Source: Verrucomicrobiota bacterium
Lineage (GTDB): Bacteria; Verrucomicrobiota; Verrucomicrobiia; Opitutales; Opitutaceae
Direction of reading: 5' to 3'
Assembly (NCBI GenBank): GCA_026398135.1
Contig: JAPLTN010000099.1
Location: 1 to 64,000, forward strand
DNA length: 64,000 nucleotides
The position numbers and the translations under genes are program-made. Below are positions 46,501 to 53,644 of the stretch, piece by piece; positions within the stretch are counted from its first letter, which is position 1; each line of letters opens with the position of its first letter. Below the pieces are notes generated by a model, which saw nothing but the letters and a program-made list of their open reading frames with translations, had not been told where the DNA came from and ran no database searches.

Positions 46501-48453
46501 TTGAACCGGGCGGCGGGTGGACGGCGTGGGGATGGTCTGGCGGCCGGAGAGGTAGGCGCCGGTGAGGGATGCGGGGTGGCGGAGGAGCGCAGGGAGGTCG
46601 CCTTGGAAGACGAGGTGGCCGCCTTTGGTTCCGGGGACGGGGCCGATTTCGACGACGTGGTCGGCGGCGCGGATCATGGCTTCGTCGTGCTCGACGACGA
46701 CGACGGTGTTGCCCGCGTTTACCAGGGTGCGGATGATGCCGATGAGGCGGTCGATGTCGCGGGGGTGCAGGCCGACGGAGGGTTCGTCGAGAACGAAGAG
46801 GGTATCGACGAGGGAGGTGCCGAGGCAGGCGGTGAGGCCGACGCGCATGGTTTCTCCGCCGGAGAGGGTCTTGCTGGTGCGGTCGAGGGTAAGATAGCCG
46901 AGACCGACTTGGGTAAGATAGCGCAGGCGGGTTTGGATGGAATCGAAGGCGAGGTGGGCGCTGCGGGCGTCGGAGGCGGCATTCGCAAGCGAACGCCCTA
47001 CATCGGAATTTAAGAGGGCGGTGAGCTTGGAGACGGGGAGTTGGTAGAGCTCGGGGAGGGTTTTACCCTGCCATTTCCAACAGAGGGAATCGGGGGAGAG
47101 GCGCGCGCCTTGGCAGTCGGGGCACTCGTTGTAGGCGCGGTAGCGGGAGAGGAAGACGCGGACGTGGGTCTTGTAGGTGTTTTTTTCCAGCCACTGGAAA
47201 AAGCCTTTGAGGCCATACCAGGCGTGGGGCCATTCGCGGCCGGGCTGGCCGTAGTCGGGCTCGCCTTCGAGCACGAGTTTCTGGTGGGCGGGGCTGAGGT
47301 CGGCGAAGGGGACGCTGACGGGGAGCCCGATTTTTTTGGCGAAGCGGAGCAGGTCTTTGAGCGATTCGCCGTAGGTCTCGCCCTGCCAGGCTTTGATCGC
47401 GCCGTCGGCGATGGAGAGGGAGCGGTCGGGGATGGCGAGGTTGAGGTCGTTTTCGATTACGCGGCCGAAGCCCCGGCAGCGCGGGCAGGCGCCAAGGGGG
47501 GAATTGAAGGAAAAGAGGGCGGGTGAGGCGGGGCGGAAGGTGCGGTCGCTGGAGGGGGAATGGAGGCCGCGGGAGTAGTGCCCAGCGGGCACGAAGCTGG
47601 GAGCAGGCAGCGAGGAGCTGGGAGTCGATTCGGAGGGGGCGAAGAGGTGGAGTTGGCCTTGGCCGAAGTGGAGGGCCTGTTCGGCGGCTTCGAGGAAACG
47701 CTGGCGGGCGTCGGGGTTCAGGGTGATGCGGTCCTGAGCGACGTAGAAGTGGTCGGCGGCGGCGAGCGGGGCGGGATCGGTGAGGAGGTCGTCGATGCGG
47801 TGGGAAGTAAGCGGGGAGCGGGGAGCGGGGAGCGGGGAGTGAGTAAGTGGGAGCAGGGCGCGGACGTAGGACTGGCCTTTGAGGCTGGTGAGGATTTCGG
47901 GCCAGGTGAGGTTGGCGGGGCGAGGGATTTTAAAGGCGATGACGAGGGTCTGGCCGGGGTGGGCGGCGTGGGCTTGGGCCCAGATGGTGGCGGGGGTGTC
48001 GTCCTGGACGGGTTGGCCGGTGGCGGGGTCGAAGCAGGTGGCGACGTGGCTGAACCAGACCTTAAAGTAGTCGGCCAGCTCGGTCATGGTGCCGACGGTT
48101 GATCGGGAGGTTTTTACGGTGTTGGTCTGCTCGATGGCGATGGAGGGGCGGATGTTCTCGATCGAGTCCACCTTGGGTTTGTCGAGCAGGTCGAGGAACT
48201 GGCGGGTGTAGGCGGAGAAGGTCTCGACGTAGCGGCGCTGGCCCTCTGCGTGGAGGGTGTCGAAGACGAGGGAACTTTTGCCCGCGCCGCTGGGTCCGGT
48301 GACGACGATGTAGCGGCCGAGGGGGAGATCGAGGTCCCAGCCCTTGAGGTTGTTTTGGCGCACGCCGCGCAGGCGGATGCACTCGGGGGCGGGCGCGGCG
48401 GCGGGCGGCGCGTTGCGGGCGGGGGCGGAGGGAGAGGATGCTTGGCGAACCAC
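43570..48453 (-). CDS. uvrA: Giant UvrA-like protein: one complete UvrA plus the N-terminal half of a second
   Basis: 1627 residues against about 940 for ordinary UvrA. Unit 1 (about 25-1015) has Walker A G-P-S-G-A-G-K-S-S and signature L-S-G-G-E-T, then G-V-S-G-S-G-K-S-T-L-L and L-S-G-G-E-A-Q-R-L-K-L. Unit 2 (about 1075-1627) has G-V-S-G-S-G-K-S-T-L-A-F-D-I and L-S-G-G-E-A-Q-R-I-R-L but ends after Y-L-S-H-G-I-K. Its partner half is the gene at 41038-42168. Zinc motifs (C-P-R-C, C-P-D-C, C-D-H-C, C-P-V-C, C-P-T-C, C-P-D-C) are present. UvrA recognises DNA damage for nucleotide excision repair. Repeats in linkers lengthen it at about residues 215, 275, 485, 645, 903 and 1017-1075. Confidence 0.9.
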   Translation of the reverse strand: MVRQASSPSAPARNAPPAAAPAPECIRLRGVRQNNLKGWDLDLPLGRYIVVTGPSGAGKSSLVFDTLHAEGQRRYVETFSAYTRQFLDLLDKPKVDSIENIRPSIAIEQTNTVKTSRSTVGTMTELADYFKVWFSHVATCFDPATGQPVQDDTPATIWAQAHAAHPGQTLVIAFKIPRPANLTWPEILTSLKGQSYVRALLPLTHSPLPAPRSPLTSHRIDDLLTDPAPLAAADHFYVAQDRITLNPDARQRFLEAAEQALHFGQGQLHLFAPSESTPSSSLPAPSFVPAGHYSRGLHSPSSDRTFRPASPALFSFNSPLGACPRCRGFGRVIENDLNLAIPDRSLSIADGAIKAWQGETYGESLKDLLRFAKKIGLPVSVPFADLSPAHQKLVLEGEPDYGQPGREWPHAWYGLKGFFQWLEKNTYKTHVRVFLSRYRAYNECPDCQGARLSPDSLCWKWQGKTLPELYQLPVSKLTALLNSDVGRSLANAASDARSAHLAFDSIQTRLRYLTQVGLGYLTLDRTSKTLSGGETMRVGLTACLGTSLVDTLFVLDEPSVGLHPRDIDRLIGIIRTLVNAGNTVVVVEHDEAMIRAADHVVEIGPVPGTKGGHLVFQGDLPALLRHPASLTGAYLSGRQTIPTPSTRRPVQQISNHKSQIINQPWLTFTGVNKHNLRNLTLHLPLHRFVALSGVSGSGKSTLLDKVIHQGLLAKRRQLTEDAAQIDSITGDDAFTEIVLVDQSPLSRTPRSNPALYTEAWELIRELYADTPAAEAAGFSASSFSFNAGDGRCDHCQGLGYERVEMQFLSDVFVPCPVCEGRRFKPEILAITHQGTSVADLLNTSVSDALEHFAAQPAIRARLAVLDEVGLGYLTLGQPLNTLSGGEAQRLKLVKYLTGYTTDTVGRSLANAAPSSASSIGHSAAVGGGALLLLDEPTTGLHRHDVARLLTVLQSLVDRGHSLIVIEHNLDVLKSADWLIEIGPDAGSGGGHIVAEGTPEDVSRSPTATAPYLALALQCNHIGYTIPPIPTSTLLKSVTNLVTPCRTGQTDTCNQIGYTTAADADQLAAEPAHEVVRSLANAPVLRVEGARENNLKNLSLSIPHRQLNVVTGVSGSGKSTLAFDIIFGEGQRRFMDSMSAYARQFVEQMPRPAVDRLTGIPPTVAIEQRITRGSRKSTVATITEVAQYLRLLYARLGIQHHPDTDRPVRPLSRPQLARLLATVIASPAGKKAKHLYLCAPLVRGRKGHHQPIATWIEDHGYELMRADGRVFPVSAFSKLDRYSEHDVEVVVADLKTTNAKEKPAAALDEALRLGKGACFLLSEKGTVLSWFSTTRTDAETGESFPELDPKHFSHNSPRGWCPTCRGHGRVFPWMLVPDDDAKNDDDPAARLRAFGIESEADLADAGAACPDCHGQRLARIPRAVKLHFTGKHPPLSLPQLLAAPPASLLRSLDQLDLDERGRAIVQDILPQIRERLKFLDHVGLGYLSLDRPTDTLSGGEAQRIRLAAQLGTNLAGVLYVLDEPSIGLHARDNDRLIETLQALRDKGNTLLVVEHDDDLMERCDHLIDLGPAAGIHGGEILAEGTPAEVKRIEKSLTGRYLSHGIKHPLRGSYRPVPKPPAAKPRSRS
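45211..45234. repeat. VGRSLANAA-coding palindromic repeat, copy B (diverged)
   Basis: GGCATTCGCAAGCGAGCGCA plus CTAC; two changes from the consensus weaken the palindrome. It is in the same frame as the other copies and encodes V-V-R-S-L-A-N-A-P in the linker between UvrA units. Confidence 0.75.
45281..45403. repeat. Three 21-bp perfect or near-perfect palindromes inside uvrA
   Basis: Arms GTGTAACCAA and TTGGTTACAC around one central base at 45281-45301 and 45327-45347; a variant with ATA at the centre at 45383-45403. Start-to-start spacing is 46 and 56 bp. Translated on the minus strand they add C-N-Q-I-G-Y-T and S-V-T-N-L-V-T segments in the linker between the two UvrA units. They are lower in GC than their surroundings. 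Confidence 0.85.
45721..45744. repeat. VGRSLANAA-coding palindromic repeat, copy C
   Basis: Identical 24-bp core to copies A and D (GGCATTCGCAAGCGAACGCC plus CTAC). It is inserted in the variable stretch just before the second Walker B (L-L-L-L-D-E-P-T-T-G-L-H) of UvrA unit 1. Confidence 0.85.
46468..46500. repeat. Tandem 14-bp AT-rich repeat inside uvrA
   Basis: ATTTATGATTTGAG occurs twice in tandem (46468-46481, 46482-46495), followed by a partial third copy. It encodes Q-I-S-N-H-K-S-Q-I-I-N-Q in the linker before the second ABC half of unit 1 and is markedly AT-rich against its surroundings. Confidence 0.8.
46978..47001. repeat. VGRSLANAA-coding palindromic repeat, copy D
   Basis: The same 24-bp core as copies A and C. 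The flank CGGAGGC before the core is shared with copy A, showing that the duplicated unit is longer than the palindrome. It encodes D-V-G-R-S-L-A-N-A-A-S-D near residue 485 of the large UvrA. Confidence 0.85.
47811..47838. repeat. GCGGGGA heptamer array inside uvrA
   Basis: Four perfect tandem copies of GCGGGGA, followed by degenerate AGT/GGGAG units to about 47853. It encodes S-P-L-P-A-P-R-S-P-L on the minus strand. Related purine-rich text lies at 47593-47625 in uvrA, 53595-53640 between ettA and recD2, and 55024-55070 inside recD2. Confidence 0.75.
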
Positions 48454-48517
48454 GCCCGCACGAAGTTCAGGCGGCGGGCGAAGGCAAACGCGGAGACGCG
48501 TTGCGAAGGGGTGGCGG

Positions 48518-49291
48518 CTACTCGCTGGCGGGAGCGATTTCGATGTTGGCCTTGGCGGCTCGGATGGAGGCGGCGATGGCGGGGGCGGGGGCGCGGTCGG
48601 TGACGAAGGTGAAACGCGGGTCGAAGGGGCAGGCGAGGGCGAGGGCTTTGCGGCCGAATTTGGAGCCGTCGATGGCGAATAGGGTGCGCTCGGACGCGGC
48701 GATCATGCGGCGCTGGGAGGCGACGAGGAGGGCGTTATGGTTCCAGACACCGGCTTCGGTGACGCCGGCGGCACCTAGAATGGCGAGGTCGGCGTGGATC
48801 TGGCCGAGGGATTGTTCGCAGAGCGGGCCGACGAGCACGCCGAGGCGGTTGTCGATGCTGCCGCCGGTGACGATGGTTTCGAGGGAGCCGAGGTCGGCGT
48901 AGAGCGCGGCGATGGGCAGGGAGCTGGTAATGACTTGCAGGCGCTTGGTGGCGAGCAGGCGAGCGACGGCGTAAACGCTGGTACCGCCGTCGAGGATGAT
49001 GGTCATGCCGGGCTGCACGAGGTCGGCGATACGGCGGGCGACGGCGTGCTTTTCGGCGGCCTGGCGTTGGTCGCGGGCGATGAAATCGTATTCGCGGGCG
49101 CGTTCGTCGGTCTCGATCAGGGTGGCTCCGCCGTGGTGGCGGCGGAGCACGCCGCGAGTCTCCAGGGTGTCGAGAGCGCGCCGGATGGTGGAGAGTGACG
49201 TGTCGCAACTCGACGCGAGGGTGTGCAGATCCGCGTATTTATGTTCGCGGATGTAGCGTTCGATGAGGTCGAGGCGCTGCTTAGTTGTCAT
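48518..49291 (-). CDS. DeoR-family transcriptional regulator
   Basis: 257 residues: an N-terminal winged helix (residues 1-57; R-L-D-L-I-E-R-Y-I-R-E-H-K, then S-L-S-T-I-R-R-A-L-D-T-L-E-T-R-G) and a sugar-phosphate-sensing DeoRC domain with D-G-G-T-S-V-Y, T-S-S-L-P-I-A and G-S-I-D-N-R-L-G. Members usually repress sugar-catabolism genes. No such operon adjoins; the nearest sugar-related candidate is the MsmK/UgpC-type ATPase at 50.7 kb. ATG 49291 is used. Confidence 0.9.
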   Translation of the reverse strand: MTTKQRLDLIERYIREHKYADLHTLASSCDTSLSTIRRALDTLETRGVLRRHHGGATLIETDERAREYDFIARDQRQAAEKHAVARRIADLVQPGMTIILDGGTSVYAVARLLATKRLQVITSSLPIAALYADLGSLETIVTGGSIDNRLGVLVGPLCEQSLGQIHADLAILGAAGVTEAGVWNHNALLVASQRRMIAASERTLFAIDGSKFGRKALALACPFDPRFTFVTDRAPAPAIAASIRAAKANIEIAPASE

Positions 49292-49372
49292 GCTTCGCGA
49301 TACCCGCAGCGGGGACGGGCGGGAAGGATTTATTTCGTTGCGACGGCCGGGGCCGGGCGAATGGTGCGCGGG

Positions 49373-49828
49373 ATGAACAGTCGGTTTCTGAATCTGATCG
49401 TGCGGTGGCTGGTGCTGGCGCTGGGCGTGACGCTGGCGGAGAAGATCGTGCCGGGCATCCATTGCGACGACGCGGGCACGCTGGTCGTGGTCGTGGTGTT
49501 GTTGAGTTTTTTCAACGCGGTGCTGCGGCCGCTGCTGGTGTTGTTCACCCTGCCGTTTATCGTGCTCACGCTCGGGCTGGGGCTGGTGGTGATCAACGCG
49601 CTGCTATTTCTGCTGGTGAGCCGCCTGGTGGAGGGATTCCACGTGGACGGGTTCTGGGCGGCGTTTTGGGGCGCGATTATCGTGGGTATTACGAATCTGC
49701 TGCTGGCCAGAAACACGGGAAGGCCGAACGGCGGCGCTGGACGCGGAGGCAATGCAGGCGGCGGTGGTGGCGCGGCGAATGAGCCCGTGCGCAAGGTGCG
49801 AGGCGGGCCGGATGTGATCGATGTGTGA
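49373..49828 (+). CDS. Phage holin family (4-TMS, superfamily IV) membrane protein
   Basis: About 151 residues with four hydrophobic segments in the first ~115 (L-V-L-A-L-G-V-T; T-L-V-V-V-V-V-L-L-S-F-F-N; L-P-F-I-V-L-T-L-G-L-G-L-V; F-W-A-A-F-W-G-A-I-I-V-G-I). The motif F-N-A-V-L-R-P-L-L-V-L-F-T-L-P-F is typical of the chromosomal PF04020 family. A glycine-rich tail follows. There is no phage context; these are common housekeeping genes of unknown function. ATG 49361 is an alternative start. Divergent from the DeoR gene. Confidence 0.85.
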   Translation: MNSRFLNLIVRWLVLALGVTLAEKIVPGIHCDDAGTLVVVVVLLSFFNAVLRPLLVLFTLPFIVLTLGLGLVVINALLFLLVSRLVEGFHVDGFWAAFWGAIIVGITNLLLARNTGRPNGGAGRGGNAGGGGGAANEPVRKVRGGPDVIDV

Positions 49829-49855
49829 GCCCGGCTGGTGGCGGGTGTGAGGAGC

Positions 49856-50509
49856 TCAGGGCTGGACGAGCGGGTTTTTCTTCAGCTTGTCGATCTTTGG
49901 ACGGATGACGGCCTGACAGTAGCCGGCACCGGGGTTATTGCGATAGTAGTCCTGATGGTAAGCTTCGGCCGGGAAGTAATCGGGTAGCGGGGAAACTTCG
50001 GTGACGATTTTGCCGTCCCAGCCGGGGTTGGCGCGCTCGCGGGAGGCGAGGATGAGGGCCTTTTCGGCGTCGTTGGCGTAGTAGATGACCGAGCGGTATT
50101 GCGTGCCGGTGTCGGCGCCCTGGCGGTTGAGGGTGGTGGGGTTGTGGATGTCCCAAAAGTAGTCGAGCAGGGCGGTGCGGGTGACCTTGGCGGGATCGAA
50201 GGTGAGTTTGACGACCTCGGCGTGGCCGGTGACGCCGGTGCAGACCTGCTCGTAGGTGGGGTTGGGGCGTTTGCCGCCCGCGTAGCCGCTCTCGGCGGCG
50301 AGTACGCCGGGGACGAGTTCGTAGGCGGCCTCGACACACCAGAAACAGCCGCCGCCGAGGACGAGGGTTTCGGCATTGGCGGGGATGACGACGGGCGAGG
50401 AGGCGGCGGGAAGATCGGCGGAGGAGTTGGTGCAGGCGGACATAAGGAGGGTGGCGAGGGCGAGCAGCGGGGCGGGCAGGAGTCGGGTGAGTTTGGTGTC
50501 GAAGGGCAT
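49856..50509 (-). CDS. msrA: Peptide-methionine (S)-S-oxide reductase, lipoprotein form
   Basis: 217 residues. A signal peptide ends in a lipobox (L-L-M-S-A-C, C at about residue 26), so the enzyme is probably anchored in the envelope, where it repairs oxidised methionine. The catalytic motif G-G-G-C-F-W-C-V-E-A follows, with G-Y-A-G-G, T-G-H-A-E-V-V and Y-H-Q-D-Y-Y. The C-terminal G-Y-C supplies a resolving cysteine. No msrB is adjacent. The 50510-50737 gap beyond it shows no element. Confidence 0.93.
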   Translation of the reverse strand: MPFDTKLTRLLPAPLLALATLLMSACTNSSADLPAASSPVVIPANAETLVLGGGCFWCVEAAYELVPGVLAAESGYAGGKRPNPTYEQVCTGVTGHAEVVKLTFDPAKVTRTALLDYFWDIHNPTTLNRQGADTGTQYRSVIYYANDAEKALILASRERANPGWDGKIVTEVSPLPDYFPAEAYHQDYYRNNPGAGYCQAVIRPKIDKLKKNPLVQP

Positions 50510-50737
50510 GACGATGAGAGCGGGAGCATGCCTAAGATATTCCCGGGGGCAAACGGGGCGGACGGGGGAACGGAATTAAGGCAGTATTTTAACCGCTAAG
50601 GCAGCGGCTCAATGAGCGCTGCTGGGAGCGGTGGTTTCGCGGAGCGAAACTTGGGGTGTCGATGGTTCGGCCAATGGCCTCAGTTAAGGAGGGAGGCGGG
50701 GGCGGGGTTGCGAGCGGCGGGGTGCGGCGATCCCGAC

Positions 50738-51880
50738 TTACACGGGGAGGCGGAGTTGGGTGGCGGGGTCGAAGAAGTGGGCGCGCTCGGCGTCGATGTG
50801 GAAGTGCTGGCGGGTGCCGGGAGCGAGAGATTCGTGGCCGACGGGGTTTTTGCTGATGAAGGCGTGCGCGCCGGTATGGGCGTAGAGATAGGTTTCGGAG
50901 CCCATGGGCTCGACCATTTCCAGGGTGGCTTGGAAGTCGGTGGCGGTGGAGTGGCCAGCGAGGCGGCAGTTTTCGGGGCGCAGGCCGAGGATGAGTTCGC
51001 GGCCTAAGTGGGCGGTGGTGGCGGGGCGTTCGGGCAGGGGGAGGACGAGGGTGCCGGGGGCGTTTTCGCGGAAGACGAGGCCGGAGGGTTCTTGGTGGAG
51101 CGTGCCTTTGAAAAAATTCATCGGCGGGCTGCCGAGGAAGCCGGCGACGAAGAGGTTGGCGGGCTCATGGTAGATTTTGAGCGGGGTGTCGATTTGTTGG
51201 ACGATGCCTTCCTTCAGTCCGGTGGCGGGGTTGAGCACGGCGTCCATCACGACGATGCGGGTGCCCATGGTCATGGCTTCGATCTGGTCGTGGGTGACGT
51301 AGATCATGGTGGCCTGGAGGCGGCGGTGGAGTTTGATGATCTCGGCGCGCATCTGGACGCGCATCTTGGCGTCGAGGTTGGAGAGGGGTTCGTCGAAGAG
51401 AAAGACCTTGGGCTGGCGCACGATGGCGCGACCGACGGCGACGCGCTGGCACTGGCCGCCGGAGAGGGCCTTGGGAGTGCGGTCGAGGAGCTGGCCGAGA
51501 CCGAGGATTTCGGCGGCGGCGGCGACGCGGCGCTGGATTTCGTCTTTGGGGGTTTTGCGCAGCTTGAGGCCGAAGGCCAGGTTTTCGAAAACGGTGAGGT
51601 GGGGGTAGAGCGCGTAGTTTTGGAAAACCATCGCGATGTCGCGGTCCTTGGGCGGGGTGTCGTTCATGCGCACGCCGTCGATGCAGAGTTCGCCGCGCGA
51701 GATGGACTCCAGTCCGGCGATCATGCGCAGGGTGGTGGATTTGCCGCAGCCGGAGGGGCCGACGAACACGATGAATTCGCGGTCGGCGATTTCGAGGTTG
51801 AAGTCGCGCACCGCCGTGACCTCCCCGGTTTTGCCGCCGGGGTAGGTTTTGTAGAGGTTCTGGAGCGAGACGGTGGCCAT
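50738..51880 (-). CDS. Carbohydrate ABC transporter ATP-binding protein (MsmK/UgpC type)
   Basis: 380 residues. The ABC domain has Walker A G-P-S-G-C-G-K-S-T, signature L-S-G-G-Q-C-Q-R-V (cysteine where arginine is usual) and Walker B V-F-L-F-D-E-P-L-S-N-L-D-A-K. A C-terminal TOBE/MalK-like regulatory domain follows (L-G-L-R-P-E-N; E-M-V-E-P-M-G-S-E-T). Such ATPases serve several sugar or glycerol-3-phosphate importers. No permease or binding protein is adjacent, so it probably works with systems elsewhere. Its start lies 24 bp after the ettA stop. Confidence 0.92.
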   Translation of the reverse strand: MATVSLQNLYKTYPGGKTGEVTAVRDFNLEIADREFIVFVGPSGCGKSTTLRMIAGLESISRGELCIDGVRMNDTPPKDRDIAMVFQNYALYPHLTVFENLAFGLKLRKTPKDEIQRRVAAAAEILGLGQLLDRTPKALSGGQCQRVAVGRAIVRQPKVFLFDEPLSNLDAKMRVQMRAEIIKLHRRLQATMIYVTHDQIEAMTMGTRIVVMDAVLNPATGLKEGIVQQIDTPLKIYHEPANLFVAGFLGSPPMNFFKGTLHQEPSGLVFRENAPGTLVLPLPERPATTAHLGRELILGLRPENCRLAGHSTATDFQATLEMVEPMGSETYLYAHTGAHAFISKNPVGHESLAPGTRQHFHIDAERAHFFDPATQLRLPV

Positions 51881-51904
51881 GAGTGGGAGCGGGACGGGCG
51901 GCGT

Positions 51905-53593
51905 TTAGCGGGAAAGCTTGCGGTATTTGATGCGGTGGGGGCGGTCGGCTTCCTTGCCTTTGCGCTTTTTGAAATCTTCGAGGTAGGCGGAGTAGTTGCC
52001 GTTGTAGTAAACGACTTCGCTGTCGCCCTCGAAGGCGAGGATGTGGGTGGCGACGCGGTCGAGGAACCAGCGGTCGTGGGAAACCACCACGGCGCAGCCG
52101 GCAAAGCCTTCGAGGCCTTCTTCGAGGGCGCGGATGGAGTTTACGTCGAGGTCGTTGGTGGGCTCGTCGAGGAGGATGAGGTTGGCTCCGCTTTTGAGCA
52201 GGCGGGCGAGGTGGACGCGGTTGCGTTCGCCGCCGGAGAGGACGCCAACTTTTTTCTGCTGATCGGCCCCGGTGAAGCCGAACTGGGCGCAGTAGGCGCG
52301 GGCGTTTACCTCGCGTCCGGGCATGCGGATGATCTCTTCGCCGCCGCTGATGGCTTCGTAGATGGTTTGGGTGTCGGGCAGGGAATCGCGCGACTGGTCC
52401 ACGTGGGAGATGAGCACGGTGTCGCCGATGCGCAGGGTGCCGGTATCGGGTTTTTCGGCACCGGTGATGAGGCGGAAGAGGGTGGTTTTGCCCGCGCCGT
52501 TGGGGCCGATGACGCCGACCAGGCCGCCGGGCGGAAGGGAGAAGCTGAGGTTCTCGAAGAGAACTTTTTCGCCGTAAGCTTTGGCCACGCCCTTGAGCTC
52601 GACCACGAGCTGGCCGAGGCGCGGGCCCTTGGGGAGAATGAGCTCGAACTCGCGGTCCTGATCGGCGGTGACAGAGCTGCTGACCATTTTTTCGTAGGCG
52701 CTGATGCGGGCCTGGGATTTGGCGTGGCGGGCCTTGGCACCCTGGCGAATCCATTCGAGCTCGCGGGCCATGGCTTTCTGACGTTTGTCCTCGGTGCGTT
52801 GCTCGGCGGCGAGGCGGGCGGATTTTTGTTCGAGCCAGCCGGAGTAGTTGCCCTTCCATGGAATGCCGTGGCCGTGGGCGAGTTCGAGGATCCACTGGGC
52901 GACGTTGTCGAGGAAGTAGCGGTCGTGGGTGACGGCGATGACGGTGCCCTCGTAGCGGGCGAGGTGTTGTTCGAGCCAGTGGACGGATTCGGCGTCGAGA
53001 TGGTTGGTGGGCTCGTCGAGCAGGAGGATGGCGGGCTTCTGGAGAAGGAGGCGGGCGAGGGCGACGCGGCGGCGTTCGCCGCCGGAGAGGGTGTCAACGA
53101 GGGCTTCGGGCGCGGGGCAGCGAAGGGCGTCCATGGCCATCTCGACTTGGGGAGCGACGTCCCAAGCACCGAGGCGCTCGATCTCGGCTTGGAGTTTGGC
53201 CTGGTTTTCGCCGATGGCGTCGCGGGCCTCGTCGGTGTCGGCGGCGGCGAGTTCGTCCCAAGAAGCATCGTAGGCGGCGGTGAGGTCGGTGAGGTGTTTG
53301 ACGCCCTCCTCGACGCAGGCGCGAACGGTGGAACCGGGGGTGAGCTGGGGTTCTTGTTCGAGCAGGCCGACGGCGTAGCCGGGTTCGAAGTGGAGTTGGC
53401 CGTCGATCTCTTTGTCACGGCCGGCGAGGATGCGCAGGAGGGAGGATTTTCCGGAGCCGTTGAGGCCGAGGACGCCGATTTTGGCCCCGTAGTAAAAGGA
53501 GAGGGAGATGTCGCGGAGGATCTCCTTGCGCTCGATTTTTTTCGAGACGCGCATCATGGAGAAAATGATCTTGGGTTCTTCGGGTTTGGCCAT
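51905..53593 (-). CDS. ettA: Energy-dependent translational throttle protein EttA (ABC-F)
   Basis: 562 residues with two ABC domains and no membrane part. It has G-L-N-G-S-G-K-S-S and L-S-G-G-E-R-R-R-V-A-L, then G-P-N-G-A-G-K-T-T and L-S-G-G-E-R-N-R-V-H-L, with D-E-P-T-N-H-L-D and D-E-P-T-N-D-L-D. The linker has the EttA-style R-T-E-D-K-R-Q-K-A-M-A-R-E-L-E-W-I-R segment. EttA binds the ribosomal E site and gates the first peptide bond according to ATP/ADP. The 5' leader contains a purine-rich repeat. Confidence 0.94.
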   Translation of the reverse strand: MAKPEEPKIIFSMMRVSKKIERKEILRDISLSFYYGAKIGVLGLNGSGKSSLLRILAGRDKEIDGQLHFEPGYAVGLLEQEPQLTPGSTVRACVEEGVKHLTDLTAAYDASWDELAAADTDEARDAIGENQAKLQAEIERLGAWDVAPQVEMAMDALRCPAPEALVDTLSGGERRRVALARLLLQKPAILLLDEPTNHLDAESVHWLEQHLARYEGTVIAVTHDRYFLDNVAQWILELAHGHGIPWKGNYSGWLEQKSARLAAEQRTEDKRQKAMARELEWIRQGAKARHAKSQARISAYEKMVSSSVTADQDREFELILPKGPRLGQLVVELKGVAKAYGEKVLFENLSFSLPPGGLVGVIGPNGAGKTTLFRLITGAEKPDTGTLRIGDTVLISHVDQSRDSLPDTQTIYEAISGGEEIIRMPGREVNARAYCAQFGFTGADQQKKVGVLSGGERNRVHLARLLKSGANLILLDEPTNDLDVNSIRALEEGLEGFAGCAVVVSHDRWFLDRVATHILAFEGDSEVVYYNGNYSAYLEDFKKRKGKEADRPHRIKYRKLSR

Positions 53594-53594
53594 G

Positions 53595-53640
53595 GGAGGA
53601 AGGAGCGAGGAGCTGGGAGCTAGGAGCGGGGAGAAAAGAG
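53595..53640. repeat. Purine-rich repeat between recD2 and ettA
   Basis: Degenerate units such as GGAGCGAGGAGCTGGGAGC and TAGGAGCGGGGAG, in the 51-bp space between the end of recD2 and the start of ettA. The same family as the arrays in uvrA and recD2. Confidence 0.6.
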
Positions 53641-53644
53641 GGAA

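Noticed and set aside
47811-47838. CRISPR array
   Set aside because: The repeat unit is seven bases with no spacers. No CRISPR-like repeat-spacer structure or cas gene was found anywhere in the window.
49373-49828. Prophage remnant suggested by the holin-family name
   Set aside because: No phage genes adjoin, and this family is common in bacterial chromosomes outside phages.
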